5,087 bases of DNA from JAFARZ01 sp035651595. GTDB lineage: Bacteria; Actinomycetota; Actinomycetes; Streptosporangiales; Streptosporangiaceae. The notes beneath the pieces are model-generated. The model saw only the letters and a program-made list of their open reading frames with translations, had not been told where the DNA came from and ran no database searches. The stretch lies in assembly GCA_035651595.1 (NCBI GenBank), contig DASRFJ010000368.1, forward strand, positions 1 to 5,087, read 5' to 3'. A program made the translations under genes and the position numbers. Below are positions 1-5,087 of this stretch, piece after piece; the stretch's first letter is position 1; each line of letters opens with the position of its first letter.

Positions 1-27
1 CGCGCCGGACGCGCCGGACGCGCCGGA
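1..27. repeat. Three tandem copies of a 9-bp unit
   Basis: The unit CGCGCCGGA occurs three times in a row at the left edge. On the minus strand it encodes Ser-Gly-Ala triplets in the low-complexity linker after the carboxypeptidase domain. The copy number may be higher, since the array touches the window edge. Confidence 0.85.
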
Positions 28-963
28 GGCGACAGACGCCGCGGATCCCGGGGGGACGAGGGTGCCGACGGGGTTGACCTTGCCGTCTTCGGCGAAGCCC
101 CAGTCGAGCAGCTTCTCCGCGGAGATGATCTCGGTCAGCGCGGGGCAGTGCAGCAGCGACACGATCAGCGTGACGCCGTTGCGGCGGGCCATACCCACGT
201 ACGTCGCGCCGGCCGCGCTGGTCCAGCCGATCTTGCCGCCGATGCCGCCGCGGTAGTCGGTGAGCAGGCCGTTCTGGTTCCACAGCCCGACGGACTTGTG
301 CGGCTTGATCGGGAACAGGCCGCCCCGGACGGTGTCGTATTTCATGAACGCGGGCATGGTCAGCGCCTGCCGGGCGATCAGCGCCAGGTCGTAGGCGGAG
401 GTGTGCTGGCCGGGTGCGTCCAGGCCGTTCGGATCCTCGGCGACGGTATCGTCCGCTTGGAGGTGCCTGGCCTCGGCGTTGATCAGCGAGATGCCGCGCG
501 CGTACGACCCGGTGCCCTCGGCCAGCGCCACCGCGGCGTCGTTGGCCGAGATCGTCAGCAGGGCGGTGAACAGCTCGGACACCTGGTACTGGTGCCCGGC
601 GAGCAACCCGATGTCGTTCGGCGTCTGGGATGCCGCCAGCTTCGAGGCGACCACCGAAGCCGTCGGGTTCAGCGCCGGGATCAGCGCGACCGCCGTCAGC
701 ACCTTGAGCGTCGATGCCGGGCGGAACTGCCCGTGCGGATCCTTCGCGGCGAGCACCTGGCCGGTGCCGGCGTCGGCGATCACCCACGCCGACGCCTTGA
801 TTCCCGGCAGCTTCGGCGCGCGGCCAGCGGGATAGTTGACGATCACGCCCGTCCCCGCCAGCTGCGACCCGCCGATGACGGCAGGCGCCGAGCCCACGAT
901 GCCAGCTGGGCCGGCGGTCGCCGTCAGGACACCAGCGGCTATCGCTCGTGCCAGCCCCGTCAC
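1..963 (-). CDS. D-alanyl-D-alanine carboxypeptidase, family S11 (partial, C-terminus off the window)
   Basis: A penicillin-binding serine peptidase predicted to act outside the membrane, removing the terminal D-Ala from peptidoglycan pentapeptides. The frame is open from GTG 963 to base 1 (321 codons, no stop). Residues 1-28 look like a signal peptide: one Arg (R6), a hydrophobic stretch, then an A-P-A cleavage site. The active-site motifs follow in family order: S84-T-L-K87 (SxxK, nucleophile and base), S139-A-N141 (SxN), and K244-I-G246 where the family has KTG. Between them, SAYDLALIARQAL is a typical S11 stretch, and WGFAEDGKVNPVGTLVPP marks the end of the conserved region. A Ser/Gly/Ala linker then runs off the edge, as in relatives that end in a membrane anchor. 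The start is uncertain: a GGAGG at 980-984 is 16 nt from the GTG but 7 nt from an in-frame CTG (972-970). Family assignment is firm; activity is less certain because of the altered third motif. Confidence 0.9.
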   Translation of the reverse strand, partial: MTGLARAIAAGVLTATAGPAGIVGSAPAVIGGSQLAGTGVIVNYPAGRAPKLPGIKASAWVIADAGTGQVLAAKDPHGQFRPASTLKVLTAVALIPALNPTASVVASKLAASQTPNDIGLLAGHQYQVSELFTALLTISANDAAVALAEGTGSYARGISLINAEARHLQADDTVAEDPNGLDAPGQHTSAYDLALIARQALTMPAFMKYDTVRGGLFPIKPHKSVGLWNQNGLLTDYRGGIGGKIGWTSAAGATYVGMARRNGVTLIVSLLHCPALTEIISAEKLLDWGFAEDGKVNPVGTLVPPGSAASVASGASGASGA

Positions 964-979
964 GATGAACAGCGTCCAA

Positions 980-984
980 CCTCC
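980..984 (-). promoter_or_regulatory. Shine-Dalgarno site of the carboxypeptidase gene
   Basis: Minus-strand GGAGG lies 7 nt before an in-frame CTG (972-970) and 16 nt before the GTG taken as start. Canonical spacing would favour the CTG. An ATG at 991-989 lies upstream of the site and in another frame. Confidence 0.5.
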
Positions 985-993
985 AAACCATGC

Positions 994-1050
994 CCCGTTC
1001 GGGAGGGTACCCGTTCGCTAGCTGTGAGTGCCAGCACCGGCCGCCCGTTC
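994..1050. repeat. Three direct copies of CCCGTTC between the divergent genes
   Basis: CCCGTTC occurs at 994-1000, 1010-1016 and 1044-1050; the first two share an eighth base (CCCGTTCG). The first two flank the candidate -10 of the carboxypeptidase gene and the third covers the -35 position of the mutase promoter, so a shared operator is possible. The word also occurs inside coding sequence (1155-1161 and 3183-3189), so chance is not excluded. Confidence 0.35.
1004..1009 (-). promoter_or_regulatory. Candidate -10 box of the carboxypeptidase gene
   Basis: Minus-strand TACCCT fits the actinobacterial TAnnnT -10 pattern and would start transcription about 12-15 nt before the GGAGG site. A weak -35 candidate (TGGCAC, 1028-1033) lies 18 bp upstream. 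The box overlaps a GGGTACCC palindrome. This rests on pattern and position only. Confidence 0.3.
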
Positions 1051-1068
1051 CGCGCGAGGCGCCACGGT

Positions 1069-1074
1069 TACGCT
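1069..1074 (+). promoter_or_regulatory. Candidate -10 box for a leaderless mutase transcript
   Basis: TACGCT fits TAnnnT and ends 6 nt before the ATG at 1081, which would place the transcription start at or next to the start codon. No Shine-Dalgarno sequence lies at normal distance from this ATG, in keeping with leaderless translation, which is common in actinobacteria. The -35 position (about 1046-1051, CGTTCC) is weak. Confidence 0.45.
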
Positions 1075-1080
1075 TGGCGC

Positions 1081-2625
1081 ATGGAACGAATGTCGGAGTC
1101 AGGCCTGCCCATTCAACCTGTCTACGGCGCGGAACATGAGCGCCCCGGCGAGTACCCGTTCACCCGCGGCGTGTATCCGGGCATGTACACCAAACGGCCG
1201 TGGACCATGCGGCAGTACGCCGGCTTCGCCACCGCCGCGGAATCCAACCGCCGCTACCACGAGCTGATCGCCAACGGCACCACGGGCCTGAGCGTCGCGT
1301 TCGACCTGCCCACCCAGATGGGCTACGACTCCGACGCGCCGCAGGCGCACGGCGAGGTCGGCAAGGTCGGCGTCGCGATCGACTCGGTCGAGGACATGCG
1401 GATCCTGTTCGGCAACATCGCGCTGAACGCCGTCTCCACGTCGATGACGATCAACGCCCCCGCCGCGCTGCTGCTGCTCATGTACCAGACGGTCGGCGAG
1501 GAGCAAGGCGCCGCCGCGCAAAGCCTCAACGGCACGATCCAGAACGACGTGCTCAAGGAGTACATCGCCCGCGGCACCTACATCTACCCGCCGCGCCCCT
1601 CGCTGAGACTTGTCGCCGACACGTTCAAGTATTGCAAGGAAAATCTCCCCAAGTGGAATACCATATCGATTAGCGGTTATCATATGGCAGAGGCCGGCGC
1701 CACGCCGGTCCAGGAGATAGCGTTCACGCTCGCCAACGCGAAGGAGTACGTCAGGGCCGCCCTGAGCGCGGGTCTCGAGGTCGACGAGTTCGCGCCCCGC
1801 CTGTCGTTCTTCTTCGTCGCGCGCACGACGCTGCTTGAGGAGGTGGCGAAGTTCCGCGCCGCCCGCCGCATCTGGGCGCGGATCATGAAGGACGAGTTCA
1901 AGGCGAACGACCCGAAAAGCCAGATGCTGCGGTTCCACACGCAGACGGCAGGCGTGCAGCTGACCGCGCAGCAGCCGGAGGTCAACCTGATCCGGGTGAG
2001 CATCCAGGCGCTGGCCGCGGTGCTCGGCGGCACGCAGAGCCTGCACACGAACTCCTTCGACGAGGCGCTCGCGCTGCCCAGCGCGCGAGCCGCGCGGCTG
2101 GCGATCAGGACACAGCAGGTGATCGCCAGCGAGACCGACCTGACCGCGACCGCCGACCCGTTCGCCGGCTCGTACGCGATCGAGTCGATGACCGACGACA
2201 TCGAGCAGGCCGCGACGAAGCTCATCGGCCAGGTCGACGACATCGGCGGCGCGGTCGCCGCCATCGAACGCGGCTTCCAGAAGGACGAGATCGAGCAGGC
2301 CGCGTACCAGGTCGCGCAGGAGATCGACAACGGCGAACGCGTCATCGTCGGCGTCAACAAGTACCAGGCAGACAGCGAAGAACGCTACGAACCGCTCAAG
2401 GTCGACCCAGCCATCGAGGCGGCGCAAGCACGCAAGCTAAGCGACTTGCGAGCGGCCAGAGATAACGTATCGGTCAGTCGAGCCCTGTCCGTTCTGAAAA
2501 AAAGCTCTGAGAATGAAAGCGACAACGTGCTCTACCCGATACGAGACGCGCTGCGCGCCGGAGCCACGCTTGGCGAGACGTGTGACGCGCTGCGTGACGT
2601 GTGGGGTGAGTACCGGCCCGACTAA
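1081..2625 (+). CDS. Adenosylcobalamin-dependent acyl-CoA mutase, large subunit (methylmalonyl-CoA mutase type)
   Basis: A radical enzyme subunit that rearranges acyl-CoA carbon skeletons, most likely methylmalonyl-CoA to succinyl-CoA. The 514 residues cover only the substrate-binding TIM-barrel domain; the C-terminal B12-binding domain is absent, so a separate small subunit must supply it. Aligned by eye to Propionibacterium MutB as I remember it, contacts are kept: Y32, M35, R39, T42, R44, Q154, Y200-H201 (ISGYHM), R240, H286, Q288, Q319, N324 and E328. The specificity pair is Y46 and R164 (MutB Tyr89/Arg207), the methylmalonyl type; isobutyryl-CoA mutase has Phe/Gln there. A73 is not the Asp of 2-hydroxyisobutyryl-CoA mutase. 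Other stretches (PTQMGYDSD, GEVGKVGVAID) resemble the two-subunit mutases. ATG 1081 was chosen because homology begins at about SGLPIQPVY (7-15) and a TAnnnT box precedes it. GTG 1024 is in frame but adds 19 unfamiliar residues. The open frame continues upstream to 148 only as antisense to the carboxypeptidase gene. Confidence 0.93.
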   Translation: MERMSESGLPIQPVYGAEHERPGEYPFTRGVYPGMYTKRPWTMRQYAGFATAAESNRRYHELIANGTTGLSVAFDLPTQMGYDSDAPQAHGEVGKVGVAIDSVEDMRILFGNIALNAVSTSMTINAPAALLLLMYQTVGEEQGAAAQSLNGTIQNDVLKEYIARGTYIYPPRPSLRLVADTFKYCKENLPKWNTISISGYHMAEAGATPVQEIAFTLANAKEYVRAALSAGLEVDEFAPRLSFFFVARTTLLEEVAKFRAARRIWARIMKDEFKANDPKSQMLRFHTQTAGVQLTAQQPEVNLIRVSIQALAAVLGGTQSLHTNSFDEALALPSARAARLAIRTQQVIASETDLTATADPFAGSYAIESMTDDIEQAATKLIGQVDDIGGAVAAIERGFQKDEIEQAAYQVAQEIDNGERVIVGVNKYQADSEERYEPLKVDPAIEAAQARKLSDLRAARDNVSVSRALSVLKKSSENESDNVLYPIRDALRAGATLGETCDALRDVWGEYRPD

Positions 2626-2636
2626 ACCCAGGGGGT

Positions 2637-2656
2637 CCGGGGGTCGGCTCCCCCGG
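2637..2656 (+). terminator. GC-rich hairpin between mutase and ligase genes (attenuator or processing stem-loop)
   Basis: A perfect 7-bp stem, CCGGGGG (2637-2643) with CCCCCGG (2650-2656), encloses a TCGGCT loop 11 nt after the mutase stop; flanking T/G and G/T wobble pairs may lengthen it. No T-tract follows, so it is not a classical intrinsic terminator. It ends 8 nt before the ligase Shine-Dalgarno site. It could attenuate transcription, protect the mutase mRNA 3' end, or affect ligase translation. The GGGGG at 2631-2635 could pair with the same C-run as an alternative fold. Confidence 0.5.
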
Positions 2657-2664
2657 GTAGGAAT

Positions 2665-2668
2665 GGAG
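2665..2668 (+). promoter_or_regulatory. Shine-Dalgarno site of the ligase gene
   Basis: GGAG lies 5 nt before ATG 2674 and supports that start. An ATG at 2664 overlaps the site but is out of frame. Confidence 0.6.
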
Positions 2669-2673
2669 ACGGC

Positions 2674-3849
2674 ATGGCCATCGACTGGAATCCCTCGCAC
2701 GGTCCCACGCTCGGCGTCGAGTGGGAAGTGCAGCTGATCGACGGCGAGACCATGCAGCTCAGGCAGGAAGCCGGAAAGATCCTCAGCGAGCTGCCGGTCA
2801 TCGGGGATACCGGCGAGCATCCGCGACTGCGGCACGAGCTCATGCAGTCGACGGTCGAGGTCGTCACCGGCATTTGCAGCACGGTGTCAGAAGCCAAGGA
2901 CGACCTGGCCGAAATGATCACCGAACTCCAGCGCGTCGCAACCCCGCACGGTATTGTGCTCGCATGCGCCGGAACCCACCCGGTGGGCGACTGGCGCGAT
3001 GCGACGATGGCGCCCATCCAGCGCTATGCGGAGCTTGTCGATCAGATGCAATGGCTTGCTCGCCGGATTCAGACCTTCGGCGTGCATGTACATGTGGGAA
3101 TACATGACGGCGCGAAGGCGATACCAATCGTCAACGCGCTTGCCGCATATTTGCCGCACTTCCTCGCGCTTACCGCGTCGAGCCCGTTCTGGTGCGGCGA
3201 TGACACGGGTCTCGCCTCGAGCAGGTCCGTGACCTTCGGCACGCTGCCGACGTCCGGGCCGCCGCCACGCCTGGCGGACTGGGCGGAGTTCGAGGAGTAC
3301 ATGGACGTCCTGCTGCGCGCGGGGACGATCAGGACCATCAAGGAGGTCTGGTGGGACATCCGGCCGCACCCGGACTTCGGCACCGTCGAGGTACGCATGT
3401 TTGACGGCACGCCGACGCTCCGCGAGGTAGGCATGGCCGCCGCGCTCGCGCAGTCCCTGGTCCAGCTCTTCGACTACCAGCTCGACCGCGGCTACACGCT
3501 GCCGTCCCCGCCCGCGTGGCTGGTCCGCGACAACAAGTGGCGCGCGACCCGCTACGGCCTCGACGCGATGGTCATCACCGACGACGACGGATCCACCGCG
3601 CCGATGCGCGACGAGCTGTACGAGCTGTTGCGCGCGCTTGAGCCGGTGGCGGATAGGCTTGGCTGTGCCGACGAGCTTTCCGTCGCCGACGAGGTGCTTG
3701 AGTACGGTGCCTCCTACGAGCGGCAGCAGGCCGTCTACCGGCGGACGGGGGACCTCAACGACGTCGTACGGTCGCTGGTATGGGAGTTCGCCGAAGACAA
3801 GTTCTTTGACGGGCAGAGCCATCACGGGGGTGAACATGGAAGGCAATGA
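2674..3849 (+). CDS. YbdK/GCS2-family carboxylate-amine ligase (glutamate-cysteine ligase-like)
   Basis: A cytoplasmic ATP-dependent ligase of the family that includes E. coli YbdK, which has weak glutamate-cysteine ligase activity; the true substrates are mostly unknown. At 391 residues it has the usual full length (YbdK is about 370). Family landmarks in order: GVEWE (14-18, metal/ATP-binding acidic residues), HELMQSTVEVVTG (54-66), THPVGDW (101-107), FGVHVHVGI (135-143, metal- or substrate-binding His residues), SSPFWCGDDTGLASSRS (168-184), and WWDIRPHPDFGTVEVR (226-241). After this comes MFDGTPT, where I recall a Cys-Asp (ICDAQ-like) in many relatives. Start ATG 2674 has GGAG 5 nt upstream. 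It lies 48 bp after the mutase stop and its last 14 bp overlap the amidohydrolase start, so those two are translationally coupled. A role as the thiol-pathway enzyme EgtA is less likely, since the landmarks are of YbdK type. Confidence 0.9.
   Translation: MAIDWNPSHGPTLGVEWEVQLIDGETMQLRQEAGKILSELPVIGDTGEHPRLRHELMQSTVEVVTGICSTVSEAKDDLAEMITELQRVATPHGIVLACAGTHPVGDWRDATMAPIQRYAELVDQMQWLARRIQTFGVHVHVGIHDGAKAIPIVNALAAYLPHFLALTASSPFWCGDDTGLASSRSVTFGTLPTSGPPPRLADWAEFEEYMDVLLRAGTIRTIKEVWWDIRPHPDFGTVEVRMFDGTPTLREVGMAAALAQSLVQLFDYQLDRGYTLPSPPAWLVRDNKWRATRYGLDAMVITDDDGSTAPMRDELYELLRALEPVADRLGCADELSVADEVLEYGASYERQQAVYRRTGDLNDVVRSLVWEFAEDKFFDGQSHHGGEHGRQ
3826..3830 (+). promoter_or_regulatory. Shine-Dalgarno site of the amidohydrolase, inside the ligase gene
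   Basis: GGGGG within GGGGGTGA (3826-3833) differs by one base from the ideal GGAGGTGA and lies 5 nt before ATG 3836. It decides this start and supports reinitiation by ribosomes finishing the ligase. Confidence 0.6.
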
Positions 3850-5087
3850 TCTCGTCGCGGATCTCGACAGTTTCCTGGCCCAGCACGAGGCCGAGCTGAT
3901 CGAGTTCCGCCGCGACCTGCACGCGAACCCGGAAACCGGGTTCGCCGAGCACCGCACCACGCGCCGGGTGGCGCTGCGGCTGGCTGCCGCAGGTCTCCGG
4001 CCGGTCATCCTGCCCAAGGGAACCGGTCTGCTGGTGGACATCGGCACCGATTATTCCGAACGATCGGTGGTGGCACTGCGCGCGGACCTTGATGCGTTGC
4101 CGATGGCGGACGAGAAGCAGGTGCCTTACGCGTCGACCGTGCCGGGCGTCTGCCATGCGTGCGGGCACGACGTGCACACCACCGTGCTGGTCGGCACCGG
4201 GCTGTTCCTCGCCCAGCAGGCGGCGGCCGGGCTGCTGCCCGGCCGGGTCCGGCTGCTGTTCCAGCCGGCCGAGGAGATCGGCACCGGCGCGCTCGAGGTG
4301 CTGTCGGCCGGCGGCATCTCGTCGGTCGGCCGGATCTTCGCGTTGCATTGCGACCCGCGGCTGGACGCCGGCCTGCTCGGCGTGCGGTCCGGGCCGATCA
4401 CGGCCGCCTGCGACAAGATAGAGGTCCGGGTCACCGGGCCGGGCGGGCACACCGCGCGCCCGCACCTGACCGCGGACCTGGTGTACGCGCTCGGCAAGAT
4501 CGTCACCGAACTGCCGGCCGCGCTCTCCCGCCGGGTGGATCCGCGGTCCTCGCTCAGCCTGGTCTGGGGACACATCAACGCCGGGGCCGCGCCGAACGCG
4601 ATACCCGACGTCGGCGTGGCAACCGGAACGGTGCGCACCCTGGACGACGAGGCATGGCATTCGGCACCCGACCTGCTGAAGGGCCTTATCGATTCCGTCG
4701 CGGCCGCGTACGGCGTGTCCGCGGAGCTGATCTACGACCGTAACGTGCCGCCGACCGTCAACGACCCGGACTGTGCGCAGATGCTCACGGTGGCCGGCGA
4801 GGCGATGCTCGGCCAAGGCGGCGTGGTGCACACCCCGCAGAGCCTCGGCGGTGAGGACTTCGCCTGGTTCCTGGAGTCCGTGCCTGGCGCGCTGGCCCGC
4901 CTGGGGACCCGGGTGCCCGGCTCGGTCGAGTCCGTCGACCTGCACCAGGCCACGTTCGACGTCGACGAGCGCGCGATCGGCGTCGGCGTCCGCGTCATGG
5001 CCGCCACCGCGCTGACCGCCCTCTGGGACGGCGCCTCCCTGCGCGTCCCCCCGGCCCCACCCGCAACCGCCTACCACCCCCAATCCC
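3836..5087 (+). CDS. M20D-family metal-dependent amidohydrolase (N-acyl amino acid hydrolase type; 3' end off the window)
   Basis: A probable cytoplasmic, dinuclear-metal hydrolase of N-acyl amino acids or related amides (relatives: hippurate hydrolase, AmhX, plant auxin-conjugate hydrolases). The frame is open for 417 codons with no stop. The N-terminal catalytic half has RRDLHANPE (25-33), RADLDALP (82-89), HACGHDVH (107-114; C109 and H111 metal ligands), QPAEE (143-147; catalytic Glu146, ligand Glu147) and H171 (ALHCDP). The lid domain, about 190-300, has GGHTARPH (203-210) and NAIPD (254-258). The C-terminal half has GGEDFAWF (339-346), where relatives usually have S at 339, and the last ligand H370 (DLHQATFDVDE). 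All expected metal ligands are present, so it should be active. Conserved sequence ends near residue 400 and a Pro/Ala-rich tail reaches the edge, so the stop should be close. The substrate is unknown; the 14-bp overlap with the ligase gene points to a shared pathway. Confidence 0.92.
   Translation, partial: MEGNDLVADLDSFLAQHEAELIEFRRDLHANPETGFAEHRTTRRVALRLAAAGLRPVILPKGTGLLVDIGTDYSERSVVALRADLDALPMADEKQVPYASTVPGVCHACGHDVHTTVLVGTGLFLAQQAAAGLLPGRVRLLFQPAEEIGTGALEVLSAGGISSVGRIFALHCDPRLDAGLLGVRSGPITAACDKIEVRVTGPGGHTARPHLTADLVYALGKIVTELPAALSRRVDPRSSLSLVWGHINAGAAPNAIPDVGVATGTVRTLDDEAWHSAPDLLKGLIDSVAAAYGVSAELIYDRNVPPTVNDPDCAQMLTVAGEAMLGQGGVVHTPQSLGGEDFAWFLESVPGALARLGTRVPGSVESVDLHQATFDVDERAIGVGVRVMAATALTALWDGASLRVPPAPPATAYHPQS

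Noticed and set aside
401..1021. Plus-strand frames opposite the carboxypeptidase gene (401-835 and 836-1021)
   Set aside because: The minus strand carries SxxK, SxN and the other S11 landmarks, so these are complementary-strand artefacts.
148..1080. Upstream extension of the mutase open frame giving an 825-residue protein
   Set aside because: It is antisense to a clear S11 carboxypeptidase, the added sequence is Arg/Gly-rich with no recognisable domain, and homology begins just after ATG 1081.
964..1080. Cobalamin riboswitch before the B12-dependent mutase
   Set aside because: The gap is too short for one, no B12-box-like sequence was seen, and the mutase appears leaderless.
1099..2427. 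442-codon minus-strand frame opposite the mutase gene
   Set aside because: It is rich in Arg/Asp/Val/Leu repeats typical of the complement of high-GC coding DNA, has no domain, and lies opposite a convincing enzyme.
2631..2660. Classical intrinsic terminator after the mutase
   Set aside because: The stem has no T-tract behind it and leads straight into a Shine-Dalgarno site, so it is reported only as a hairpin of uncertain role.
2887..4047. 386-codon minus-strand frame opposite the ligase and amidohydrolase genes
   Set aside because: It spans the junction of two recognised genes, has shadow composition and no motif.
3755..5083. 442-codon minus-strand frame opposite the amidohydrolase gene
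   Set aside because: Composition is that of a shadow frame; the plus strand has all M20D metal ligands in order.

Overview
The window reads as high-GC actinobacterial DNA. Codons are strongly G/C-ending, GTG starts and purine-rich Shine-Dalgarno sites occur, one TAnnnT box suggests a leaderless promoter, and the families fit that group. No in-frame TTA codon was seen in the four genes. I cannot place it to genus. Four protein genes fill almost all of it. No RNA gene, mobile element or CRISPR array was found.

Layout. (1) On the minus strand, from about 963 off the left edge, lies an exported D-alanyl-D-alanine carboxypeptidase-type penicillin-binding protein (peptidase family S11). Its C-terminus is outside the window. 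(2) A divergent intergenic region of about 117 bp (964-1080) holds candidate promoters for both directions and a thrice-repeated CCCGTTC word. (3) On the plus strand, 1081-2625 is the large subunit of an adenosylcobalamin-dependent acyl-CoA mutase with no B12-binding domain. (4) A 48-bp gap with a strong GC hairpin leads to 2674-3849, a YbdK/GCS2-type carboxylate-amine (glutamate-cysteine) ligase. (5) The ligase overlaps by 14 bp the start of an M20D amidohydrolase (3836 to beyond the right edge).

How the genes work together. The carboxypeptidase trims peptidoglycan stem peptides and is transcribed away from the rest. The mutase would rearrange acyl-CoA carbon skeletons with a small B12-binding partner encoded elsewhere; its active-site pattern suggests methylmalonyl-CoA. 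The ligase and amidohydrolase are translationally coupled: one forms amide bonds to an amino group, the other hydrolyses N-acyl amino-acid amides. They may act on the same or linked metabolites, but the substrate cannot be read from the sequence. The three plus-strand genes could form one transcript, with the hairpin possibly altering expression after the mutase.
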